A stretch of DNA of 64,000 bases from Streptomyces sp. NBC_00271 (GTDB taxonomy: Bacteria > Actinomycetota > Actinomycetes > Streptomycetales > Streptomycetaceae). The notes under the pieces were generated by a model that saw only the letters and a program-made list of their open reading frames with translations, had not been told where the DNA came from and did not search any database. A program made the position numbers and the translations under genes. Every line of letters begins with the position of its first letter. Position 1 is the stretch's first letter. The stretch is from the NCBI RefSeq assembly GCF_036178845.1, contig NZ_CP108070.1:7626001-7690000 (forward strand), in the 5' to 3' direction. Of the stretch, positions 20,428-28,130 are shown one piece after another.

Positions 20428-20611
20428 GGACGGCATCCAGCTGCAGTGGGCCCTCGACCCCACGGGCGTCGACATGGCCGCCCGGATGCGGGCCTACCTC
20501 GACCGGCTGCTGCGCTCGATCACCGTCTCGGGCACGGGGCTGCCGTCGGACGCGCATACGGCACTGACTCGTGCGCGCGTACGGACCGACTCGGACGCAC
20601 GCACGGACTGA
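20425..20611 (+). pseudogene. TetR-family regulator, only the C-terminus left
   Basis: Reading forward from about 20425 gives DGIQLQWALDPTGVDM followed by AARMRAYLDRLLRSI, then a degenerate tail to the stop at 20611. That pattern is the usual end of TetR/AcrR ligand-binding domains. No HTH or start codon precedes it; upstream bases are the antisense of the MFS remnant. It is best read as the distal remains of a divergent regulator whose 5' half was deleted together with the transporter's. Confidence 0.7.
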
Positions 20612-20755
20612 CTCGGACGCGTGTGCGGACACGGCGACCGCGGACGCCGAATGCGCTTATCAGGTTGCTATGAATCGCCTCCCACGTGGCGTCGGTCATA
20701 GACAGCGGCGGCGCGAGCCCCCAAGGGTGGAGCGGGACGGAAGGAGCCCCTCACC

Positions 20756-21682
20756 TTGGACCGGAGCACGACCGCGACGGAGACGGCAGTGGCGACGACC
20801 ACGGCCCCGACGGCCTCCTCGGCCGATGCCGCGCTCAAGGACCCACAGACGGGCACGCTTTTCCTGGACGGGGTGCCGCGACAACGGGGCGCCATGACCG
20901 TGCCGCCCGTCCCCCGCCCGGCGACGACATCTCCTGCACTTGCTCCTCCCGCTCCGGTCGCTCCACCCGTCTCCCGCGCCCTCGCCCGGCTCCGGTCGCT
21001 CCGTCCCTGGCGGCTGCTGCCCACCCCCACCGGAACGCCGTTCACTTTCGGCTACGCGGCCGTGCTCACCGTCACCGCGATGGTCACCGACTACGCGGAC
21101 CCCTCCCTCGTCCACGCCCTGCATCAGGGGTCCAGCACCGACGTCGCGCACCTCATACACGAACCGGTGCTGGTACTGCTGGCCAGCGCGCTGTGGATGG
21201 CGGGCGGGATCACCTCGCCGTACGCCCTCGGGTTCGTGCTGGTGCTGACCGCGCTGGAGCGGCGGATAGGCGGCCTGCGGGCCGCCGGAGTCTTCCTGCT
21301 CGGGCACGTCCTGGCCACCCTGGCCACCGAGGTGCCTATCGGTCTTTCCGTGCTGGTGGGAGACCTCCCCGACAGCTCCCTGCACCGCCTCGACTACGGC
21401 ATCAGCTTCGGCGTCGCCACGAGCGTCGGCGCGCTCGCCGGGTTGCTGCGGCCCTGGCTGCGCTGGCCGCTGCTGGTCGTCTTCGGCTCGATGGTCGTCG
21501 GGGACCTGCTCGAATTCGCCGACCCGATGACGGACTGGGGGCATGTGATGTCCCTGGCGATCGGGGTGTCGACCTGGCCGCTGGTCCGGGGCTGGCGCCG
21601 CGCCCGTGCGCAGGCGGCCTCCAGCCCCGTTGCCCCCGCCGCCGTACACACCGCTCAGACGCCCGGCACCGTCGCGGCCTAG
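20756..21682 (+). CDS. Rhomboid-like integral membrane protein
   Basis: This 308-residue protein has a Thr/Ala/Pro-rich cytoplasmic N-terminus of about 95 residues, then five or six hydrophobic helices. The layout resembles rhomboid proteases: LGFVLVLTALERRIGGLRAA, then LLGHVLATLATE and DYGISFGVATSVGALAGLL. The Ser of the catalytic GxSx motif is not evident at the expected place (GISFGVA), and the His partner may be in DWGHVMSLAIGV, so activity is doubtful. The start is TTG 20756 with GGAAGGAG upstream. A pseudo-rhomboid scaffold is the best guess. Confidence 0.75.
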   Translation: MDRSTTATETAVATTTAPTASSADAALKDPQTGTLFLDGVPRQRGAMTVPPVPRPATTSPALAPPAPVAPPVSRALARLRSLRPWRLLPTPTGTPFTFGYAAVLTVTAMVTDYADPSLVHALHQGSSTDVAHLIHEPVLVLLASALWMAGGITSPYALGFVLVLTALERRIGGLRAAGVFLLGHVLATLATEVPIGLSVLVGDLPDSSLHRLDYGISFGVATSVGALAGLLRPWLRWPLLVVFGSMVVGDLLEFADPMTDWGHVMSLAIGVSTWPLVRGWRRARAQAASSPVAPAAVHTAQTPGTVAA

Positions 21683-22131
21683 CATCCCGGGCGAGCGCCA
21701 CCACGGCCGCTGCCCCGCCGCCCACGACCACCCGGCGCCGAGTCGACCCTCGCCCCTGTTGCTGCCTCTCGCCCACGTCGTGCCCCGTTTCCCCGTGCGT
21801 GGTTCCACAGCGTGTGGATGAGCCTGCGGTGTGAAGGAGCCGGCTGTGCATGCGACTGCGGTGGTGTGACGGCGCTCTTGCGCTCTCCCGGCCGCGGCTC
21901 TTGCGACCGCGTCGACCGCGTCGACCGCGTCGACCGGGCGCGGTCGTACGGGAAGGGACGGCGGGCCGACGGCGTTGACCGCACCACAGGCGTTCGCGGC
22001 GGAGGTACGGCGGAGCGGCGCCGACCAAGAGGGAAGCGTGGCGGATACCCCGCTGACCTGCACGGACGTCTCCGTGGAGAGCGATCGCTCACAGCGAACA
22101 GTCCCCGGGGAACAATCCGGGGCTCACGTGC
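21683..22131. other. Intergenic region with 9-bp tandem repeat
   Basis: The gap before lon holds no credible gene. CGCGTCGAC is repeated three times exactly at 21908-21934, with further partial copies on both sides. A GC hairpin-like sequence (CCCCGGGGAACAATCCGGGG, about 22103) precedes the lon operator. Confidence 0.5.
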
Positions 22132-22152
22132 ATTGAGTCGGCATAGCTCAAC
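22132..22152 (+). promoter_or_regulatory. HspR-type HAIR operator of lon
   Basis: TTGAGT-N7-GCTCAA at 22133-22151 matches the HAIR consensus (CTTGAGT-N7-ACTCAAG) with correct spacing and few mismatches. It ends 22 bp before the lon ATG. HspR is the established repressor of the heat-shock regulon including dnaK, clpB and lon in Streptomyces. Heat induction of lon here is therefore expected. Confidence 0.85.
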
Positions 22153-22173
22153 TTGACTGCCTAGGGAGAGATA

Positions 22174-24591
22174 ATGGCTTCGACGTCCACACCGCTCACC
22201 CTGCCCGTGTTGCCGCTCGATGATGAGGTCGTGCTGCCCGGGATGGTGGTTCCGCTGGACCTGAACGACGCCGATGTACGCGCCGCGGTGGAGGCCGCCC
22301 AGGCCGCCGCGCGGTCGGAGCCCGGCAAGCCGAAGGTGCTGCTGGTGCCACGCATCGACGGGGCGTACCCGAGCACGGGCGTGCTCGGCACCGTCGAGCA
22401 GGTCGGCCGACTGGCCGACGGCGACCCGGGCGCGCTGATCCGCGGCCGTGGGCGCGTGAAGATCGGCGCCGGGACGACCGGTCCTGGTGCCGCCCTGTGG
22501 GTCGAGGGCACCCAGGTCGATGAGACCGTGCCCGATCCGCTGCCCGGCCACGTCGCCGAACTGGTCAAGGAGTACAAGGCCCTCGCCACCAGCTGGCTGC
22601 GCAAGCGCGGCGCCTGGCAGGTCGTGGACCGCGTACAGGCCATCGACGATGTGTCCACCCTTGCCGACAATTCCGGTTACTCCCCGTTCCTGAGCACCGA
22701 GCAGAAGGTCACGCTGCTGGAGACCGCCGACCCGGTCGCCCGGCTGAAGCTCGCCACCGAGCAGCTGCGTGAGCACCTCGCCGAGCAGGATGTCGCCGAG
22801 TCCATCGCGAAGGACGTCCAGGAAGGCGTCGACAAGCAGCAGCGCGAGTTCCTGCTGCGGCGCCAGCTCGAAGCCGTCCGCAAGGAGCTGCGCGAGCTGA
22901 ACGGCGACGCCAAGGAGGGCGAGGAGTCCGACGACTACCGGACCCGCGTCGAGGCCGCCGATCTCCCCGAGAACGTCCGCGAGGCCGCGCTCAAGGAAGT
23001 CGACAAGCTGGAGCGGTCCAGCGACCAGTCGCCCGAGGGCGGCTGGATCCGGACCTGGCTCGACACCGTCCTGGAACTCCCGTGGAACGAGCGCACCGAG
23101 GACGAGTACGACATCCAGGGCGCCAAGGGCATCCTGGACGCCGAGCACGCCGGTCTGCAGGACGTGAAGGAGCGCATCACCGAGTACCTGGCCGTGCGCA
23201 AGCGGCGTTCCGAGCGTGGTCTCGGCGTCGTCGGCGGGCGGCGCGGCGGTGCCGTGCTCGCGCTCGTCGGTCCGCCCGGTGTCGGCAAGACCTCGCTCGG
23301 CGAGTCCGTCGCGCACGCCATGGGCCGCAAGTTCGTCCGGGTCGCGCTCGGCGGCGTACGGGACGAGGCCGAGATCCGCGGCCACCGGCGTACGTACGTC
23401 GGCGCGCTGCCCGGCCGTATCGTCCGCGCCATCAAGGAGGCCGGGTCCATGAACCCGGTGGTCCTGCTGGACGAGATCGACAAGGTCGGCTCCGACTTCC
23501 GCGGCGACCCCGCCGCGGCGCTGCTCGAAGTCCTCGACCCCGCCCAGAACCACACCTTCCGGGACCACTACCTGGAGGTCGAGCTCGACCTCAGCGACGT
23601 GGTGTTCCTGGCGACGGCCAACGTGCTCGAGGCCATCCCGGAGGCGCTGCTCGACCGTATGGAGCTGGTCAGGCTCGACGGGTACACCGAGGACGAGAAG
23701 GTCGTCATCGCCCGTGACCACCTGCTGCCGCGTCAGCTGGAGCGGGCCGGTCTGGAGAAGGAGGAGGTCGCGCTCGACGAGAGCGCGCTGCGCAAGCTCG
23801 CCGGGGAGTACACCCGGGAAGCGGGCGTACGCAACCTGGAGCGGGCCGTCGCACGCCTGCTCCGCAAGGTCGCGGCGCAGCACGAACTCGGAGAGCGGGA
23901 GCTGCCCTTCACGGTGACCGACGCCGATCTGCGCGGGCTCATCGGACGGCCGCACCACGTGCCCGAGTCCGCCCAGGACCCGGCCGAGCGCCGCACCGCG
24001 GTGCCCGGCGTCGCCACCGGTCTGGCCGTGACGGGCGCGGGCGGTGACGTTCTCTTCGTGGAGGCGTCGCTGGCCGACCCGGAGACGGGCGCGGCCGGTC
24101 TGACCCTGACCGGTCAGCTGGGTGACGTGATGAAGGAGTCGGCGCAGATCGCGCTCTCCTTCCTCCGCTCGCACGGCGCCGAGCTGGAACTGCCGGTCGG
24201 CGACCTGAAGGACCGTGGCGTGCACATCCACTTCCCGGCGGGCGCGGTCCCCAAGGACGGTCCGAGCGCGGGCGTCACCATGACGACGGCGCTGGCCTCG
24301 CTCCTGTCCGGCCGACTGGTCCGCACGGACGTGGCGATGACGGGTGAGGTCTCACTGACCGGCCGTGTCCTGCCCATCGGCGGGGTGAAGCAGAAGCTGC
24401 TCGCCGCGCACCGGGCGGGTGTCACCACGGTCATCATCCCGAAGCGCAACGAGGCCGACCTGGACGACGTCCCGGCCGAGGTGCTGGAGAAGCTGGACGT
24501 CCACGCCGTCACGGACGTCCGCCAGGTCCTGGAACTGGCGCTGTCGCCGGCGATGAACGGCGCGACGCCGGAGGTTCCGGTAGCGGCGTGA
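22174..24591 (+). CDS. lon: ATP-dependent Lon protease
   Basis: This 805-residue cytosolic AAA+ serine protease degrades damaged and regulatory proteins. The N-terminal LON substrate-binding domain spans about residues 1-210 (LPVLPLDDEVVLPGMVVPLD). A coiled coil follows (REFLLRRQLEAVRKELRELN), then the AAA+ module with Walker A GPPGVGKTS and Walker B VVLLDEIDKV, and the protease domain with the catalytic Ser in DGPSAGVTM and Lys in GGVKQKLLAAHRAG. Lengths are normal. The RBS AGGGAGAG precedes ATG 22174, and the HAIR site upstream points to HspR control. Confidence 0.98.
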   Translation: MASTSTPLTLPVLPLDDEVVLPGMVVPLDLNDADVRAAVEAAQAAARSEPGKPKVLLVPRIDGAYPSTGVLGTVEQVGRLADGDPGALIRGRGRVKIGAGTTGPGAALWVEGTQVDETVPDPLPGHVAELVKEYKALATSWLRKRGAWQVVDRVQAIDDVSTLADNSGYSPFLSTEQKVTLLETADPVARLKLATEQLREHLAEQDVAESIAKDVQEGVDKQQREFLLRRQLEAVRKELRELNGDAKEGEESDDYRTRVEAADLPENVREAALKEVDKLERSSDQSPEGGWIRTWLDTVLELPWNERTEDEYDIQGAKGILDAEHAGLQDVKERITEYLAVRKRRSERGLGVVGGRRGGAVLALVGPPGVGKTSLGESVAHAMGRKFVRVALGGVRDEAEIRGHRRTYVGALPGRIVRAIKEAGSMNPVVLLDEIDKVGSDFRGDPAAALLEVLDPAQNHTFRDHYLEVELDLSDVVFLATANVLEAIPEALLDRMELVRLDGYTEDEKVVIARDHLLPRQLERAGLEKEEVALDESALRKLAGEYTREAGVRNLERAVARLLRKVAAQHELGERELPFTVTDADLRGLIGRPHHVPESAQDPAERRTAVPGVATGLAVTGAGGDVLFVEASLADPETGAAGLTLTGQLGDVMKESAQIALSFLRSHGAELELPVGDLKDRGVHIHFPAGAVPKDGPSAGVTMTTALASLLSGRLVRTDVAMTGEVSLTGRVLPIGGVKQKLLAAHRAGVTTVIIPKRNEADLDDVPAEVLEKLDVHAVTDVRQVLELALSPAMNGATPEVPVAA

Positions 24592-24608
24592 CGGACGCTG
24601 CCGGAAGG

Positions 24609-24644
24609 GAAGGCCCGGGTCCCGTGAGGGAGGCCCGGGCCTTC
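24609..24644 (+). terminator. Terminator of lon
   Basis: A perfect 11-bp stem (24609-24619 with 24634-24644) with a 14-base loop begins 18 bp after the lon stop. Confidence 0.85.
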
Positions 24645-24693
24645 GCCGTGCCGTCAGCCGTTTGTGTCGGCTGTCGGCCGACATCGGTCGACT

Positions 24694-24840
24694 GAAATCT
24701 GAAATCTGAAATCTGAAATCTGTCAGCTGAAATCTGTCAGCCGTCAGGTGTCAGCCGCCGTCTGTCAGCCGTCAGCCGTCAGCCGCCATCTGTCATCTGT
24801 CATCTGTCATCTGTCATCTGTCAGCCGTCATCGGTCAGCC
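24694..24840. repeat. Heptanucleotide array, 21 units
   Basis: There are twenty-one consecutive 7-mers in perfect register: five GAAATCT, and the rest GTCATCT, GTCAGCC and close variants. Read on the minus strand most units are NNNTGAC. The last two units overlap the end of the GH25 gene and one supplies its TGA stop (24835-24837). Confidence 0.9.
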
Positions 24841-25662
24841 GTTGGCCAGTGCCCGCACCCGGTCCAGCCCGCCGTTGAACTTGTCGTGGTCGCCGACCGT
24901 CGGACCGGACGACGTGTACTGCCAAATGGTGTAATACGACCACCCGGAAGGCAGCGTCCCCGGATCCGACGCATACCGCGCGATCCACAGCGGGTTGGCG
25001 GAGGCGAAGCCGCCGTAGTTGCCGGTGCAGTCGCTCCACCAGCTGGTGGCCGTGTAGATCACGGCGTCCCGGCCGGTGCGCGCCTTGTACTGGGCGAGGA
25101 AGCTGCTGATCCAGCTGACCATCGCGCTCTGCGTCTTGCCGTAGCAGGCGGCCCCGTACGGGTTCCACTCGATGTCGAGCGTGCCCGGCAGCGTCCTGCC
25201 GTCGCCGGACCAGCCGCCGCCGTGGTCCACGAAGTAGTTGGCCTGGGTGGCGCCGCTCGTCGTGTCGGGCGTCGCGAAGTGGTACGCGCCGCGGATCATG
25301 CCGACGTTGTACGAGCCGTTGTACTGCTGGGCGAAGTAGGGGTTCGTGTAGTACGTCCCCTCGGTGGCCTTGGTGTAGGCCCACTTGACCCCGCTGCTCC
25401 ACAGGGTCGACCAGGCGACGTTGCCCTGGTGGCCGCTGACGTCCACGCCTTCCGTCTGGGTGGCGTCACCGGTGTTGGGTGTGCCGGCCTGGCCGTCGTG
25501 CGCGAGGACGCCCATGCCCATGCGGGCGGAGCCCCGGGCGGGTGTGTCGGCGGCGGAGGAGGGCGGGGCGGTGAGGGCGGAGAGGAGGGAGAAGGCGGCG
25601 AGCAGGGTTCCCAGCGCGAGCAGGCGCAGGCGGTGGGGCGTTCCGGATCTGTGCACGGGCAT
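24835..25662 (-). CDS. Secreted GH25 lysozyme (N-acetylmuramidase)
   Basis: This 275-residue enzyme cleaves the beta-1,4 bond between N-acetylmuramic acid and N-acetylglucosamine. A signal peptide of about 38 residues ends near PPSSAADT. The GH25 barrel has GVDVSGHQGNVAW at the first strand, GVKWAYTKATEGTYYTNPYF next, and the catalytic Asp/Glu pair in LDIEWNPYG. Conserved Trp/Tyr follow in SWWSDCTGNYG and WIARYAS. ATG 25662 has GGAGG 6 bases upstream; the longer frame to 25788 is not needed. The gene ends inside the heptamer array. A role in autolysis or predation is likely. Confidence 0.93.
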   Translation of the reverse strand: MPVHRSGTPHRLRLLALGTLLAAFSLLSALTAPPSSAADTPARGSARMGMGVLAHDGQAGTPNTGDATQTEGVDVSGHQGNVAWSTLWSSGVKWAYTKATEGTYYTNPYFAQQYNGSYNVGMIRGAYHFATPDTTSGATQANYFVDHGGGWSGDGRTLPGTLDIEWNPYGAACYGKTQSAMVSWISSFLAQYKARTGRDAVIYTATSWWSDCTGNYGGFASANPLWIARYASDPGTLPSGWSYYTIWQYTSSGPTVGDHDKFNGGLDRVRALANG

Positions 25663-25950
25663 GACGTGCCTCCGAAGGGCTCGATGGAGCCAGGTGGGGG
25701 GAATGGTGCGGACATGCGTGCCGTGAGTGGTGCGGGGTGCGCGCCGTGAGTGGGGGTCAGGTCCTCGTCGACCTGGCGGCGTGGGCATGCCATTGGGTGC
25801 CTGTTCACGAAGCTACGCACGGGGAGAACGCGCTGGGAAGAGGGGCCGTGGGCTGCCGTTGGTCTACGCCTGAGAAATACTGACGGAGCTGTGGCTATGG
25901 CCACCTTTGGCGGAAACTTTCAGAGTCGGGAAACCGGGTGAGGGGCAGAC

Positions 25951-26469
25951 GTGCGCGAGGACAGGAACGGAGGCCGACGTCCGGCCGGCCTCGACGGGTC
26001 GGGCCGGGGTGTGGACCGGCCCGCCGCGCACGGCGGCCCGGACCCGGAGTTCCTCTCCCTGGAGCGCGAGTTGACTGTGTTCCTGCGCCGTGCCCGCGCC
26101 AACCAGGGAGAGATGGCCCGCGAGGTCCATCCGGACCTGGAGTCCGCCGCGTACGGACTCCTCGTACGCCTCGACGAGTGCGGTCGCCAGCGGGCGACGG
26201 AGCTCGCCGCCTACATCGGCGTGGGCAAGGCCACCATGTCCCGCCAGCTGCGCGCCCTGGAGGAGCTCGGCCTCGTCGCCCGTGAGCCCGACCCCGCCGA
26301 CGGCCGTGCCTGGCTCGTCCACCTCACCGAAGGGGGCCGCGGCCGGGTCGGCGAGGTGCGCGAGGCCCGGCGCGCCCGGTACGTGAGTGAGCTCGCCCAC
26401 TGGGATCCTCGCGAGGTCGCGGAGCTGGCGCGGCTGCTGCACCAGCTGAACCTCGGCATGGAGAAGTAG
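25951..26469 (+). CDS. MarR-family regulator, copy 1
   Basis: This 172-residue winged-helix regulator has the recognition region ATELAAYIGVGKATMSRQLR and wing REPDPADGRAWLVHLTEGG. An extra, poorly structured N-terminus of about 30 residues precedes the homologous part. From EFLSLEREL onward it is about 84% identical to the next gene (22 differences in about 140). The start is GTG 25951 with GAGGGGC upstream. Only 12 bp separate it from copy 2, so they are cotranscribed. Confidence 0.92.
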   Translation: MREDRNGGRRPAGLDGSGRGVDRPAAHGGPDPEFLSLERELTVFLRRARANQGEMAREVHPDLESAAYGLLVRLDECGRQRATELAAYIGVGKATMSRQLRALEELGLVAREPDPADGRAWLVHLTEGGRGRVGEVREARRARYVSELAHWDPREVAELARLLHQLNLGMEK

Positions 26470-26481
26470 GAGGAGGCGGGC

Positions 26482-26913
26482 GTGGACCAGGAATTCCCCG
26501 CGCTGGAGCGGGAGCTGACCCTGCTGCTGCGGCGCGCCCGGGCCAGTTCCGGCGAGATGGCCCGCGAGGTCCACCCCGACCTGGAGTCCTCCGCGTACGG
26601 GCTCCTCTTCCGCCTCGACGAGTGCGGCCGCCAGCGCGCCACCGAGCTGGCCGCGTACATCGGCGTGGGCAAGGCCACGATGTCCCGTCAGCTCCATGCC
26701 CTGGAGGAGCTCGGTCTGGTCGCCCGTGAGCCCGACCCCGTCGACGGGCGTGCCTGGCTCGTCCGTCTCACGGACGAGGGCCGGCACCGGTTCCGTACGG
26801 TGCGGGAGGCGCGCCGGGCACGGTACGTCCGTGAACTCGCGGGCTGGGACCCGCACGAGGTCGCCGAACTGGCCCGGCTGCTCCACCAGCTGAACCGGGT
26901 CATGGAGAAGTAA
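26482..26913 (+). CDS. MarR-family regulator, copy 2
   Basis: This 143-residue protein is a tandem paralogue of the preceding gene without the N-terminal extension. It has the same DNA-contact region, identical from DECGRQRATELAAYIGVG through ATMSRQL. Differences cluster in the wing (WLVRLTDEGRHRFR) and the ends. AGGAGG precedes GTG 26482. A heterodimer with copy 1 is possible because the dimerising termini are largely shared. It converges on the PP2C gene 36 bp away. The ligand and targets are unknown. Confidence 0.92.
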   Translation: MDQEFPALERELTLLLRRARASSGEMAREVHPDLESSAYGLLFRLDECGRQRATELAAYIGVGKATMSRQLHALEELGLVAREPDPVDGRAWLVRLTDEGRHRFRTVREARRARYVRELAGWDPHEVAELARLLHQLNRVMEK

Positions 26914-26949
26914 GACTCCGATCCGCCCCACTCACCACTCCGCCAAGAC

Positions 26950-27738
26950 TCACCACTCCACGAAGACCACCGTCGCGTCGTCGTGCGTCTTGCTCCGCCT
27001 CAGCCGTACCCGCGCCTCGGCGTCGGCCCGTTCCAGCGTCCGTACGCGGTCCACGAGGGACTGGGCGCCCTCCTTGCGGACGACGGTGAACAGACCGCCC
27101 CAGTCGCCCTCCCCGAACTTCTCCACCCAGCGGGTCGCGCCGTCCGTCAGGGCGGCCAGGGCACGGACCTCGGCCCGGGACACGATCCCCGTCACCGCCC
27201 GGGCCGCGACCGACGGATCGGCGGCGGCCGTGAAGAAGCCCCCCTCCTTGTTGCGGACGGTCGCGTCGGCGATCGCGTCCGAGGCGAGAGAGGCGCGGGG
27301 GACACGGGCGAGGCGGTCGTCCAGGACCGGTGTCACCTCGCCCGCGGGGGACTCCAGCAAAAGGGCCGAGTCCGAGAGGACCAGGTACTCGACGAGGTCG
27401 CCTGACCAGCGGGCGAGGACCACGGTTGCCTGGGGCGTGCGCGGGTGAGAAAGGTCACAGGTGTCGGAGTGGGCCTCGGAAGTGCGCCGGATGGACCGGG
27501 AAAGGATCTCCGCCAAGGTCAGATCCCGGCGGGAAACGGACAGTTCGGTCAGGGCTCCGCCGAGGTGTGCGGAGAACCAGTGGACGGAATGCAGACAGCC
27601 GTCGTCGCCCGGCGGGGGAGTCACGCCGTCGAGGACGACCAGTGATCCTCCTTGCCCTGACGCCGGAAGGCCGACCGATGCGAAGTCCTCATTGGGGCGG
27701 GTCGGGTCACCCGGCTCGGATACGAGTTCGGTGCGCAT
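26950..27738 (-). CDS. PP2C-like protein phosphatase
   Basis: This 262-residue protein is related to metal-dependent Ser/Thr phosphatases. It has RPNEDFASVG and LVVLDGVTPPPGDDG in place of the RxxNED and DGxGG motifs, LTDGATRWVEKFG near the fourth strand, and ends SKTHDDATVVFVEW with the metal-binding Asp pair. The second glycine motif is altered, so activity should be tested. ATG 27738 was chosen because the frame to 27855 has no homology or RBS. It stands alone, divergent from the conservon. Confidence 0.85.
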   Translation of the reverse strand: MRTELVSEPGDPTRPNEDFASVGLPASGQGGSLVVLDGVTPPPGDDGCLHSVHWFSAHLGGALTELSVSRRDLTLAEILSRSIRRTSEAHSDTCDLSHPRTPQATVVLARWSGDLVEYLVLSDSALLLESPAGEVTPVLDDRLARVPRASLASDAIADATVRNKEGGFFTAAADPSVAARAVTGIVSRAEVRALAALTDGATRWVEKFGEGDWGGLFTVVRKEGAQSLVDRVRTLERADAEARVRLRRSKTHDDATVVFVEW

Positions 27739-28130
27739 CCAGCCAGTCTGCACGAGCCCTTCACAAGGGGCACGAAAGGCTGGCAACGGTCGCAGGACCG
27801 GTGCGGACCAGCAGCTCAGCCGCCGGGTTTGGCATGGAATGATCGACTCCGGCAAGGCGTGGCGGCGAATACTGCCAAAGCGCGCCGCAGACGTCCAACC
27901 GGCCCGCCGCGCAAGGGGTCCGCACGCGCCAGAGGAACTTGCCCGCCAACTCCCGTCCGGGGTTCACTCCTTCGGGTGGCGGGCCGGACGATGCGGGACC
28001 ACTGCCCACCGGCACTGGGAGGGTCGGGAGCCGATGGGACACCCCCTGCTCGAGCGAAGTCGAGAGCTTGGGGAGGGCGGACGCCCAGTTGACGGAACGT
28101 CACCCGGGCCCTTGGGTACACGAGTCAGGA
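27739..28130. other. Divergent gap with a dispersed repeat
   Basis: No gene is supported in these 392 bp. Bases 28042-28077 are a copy of the palindromic element also found at 49050-49086 (GCTCGAGCGAAG, then CGAGAGCTTGGGG). TTGACG at about 28090 may belong to the cvnA promoter. Confidence 0.5.

Noticed and set aside
21679..24231. An 850-residue minus-strand frame opposite lon
   Set aside because: Antisense shadow; lon is certain.
24694..24840. CRISPR array
   Set aside because: Units are only 7 bp with no spacers and no cas genes.
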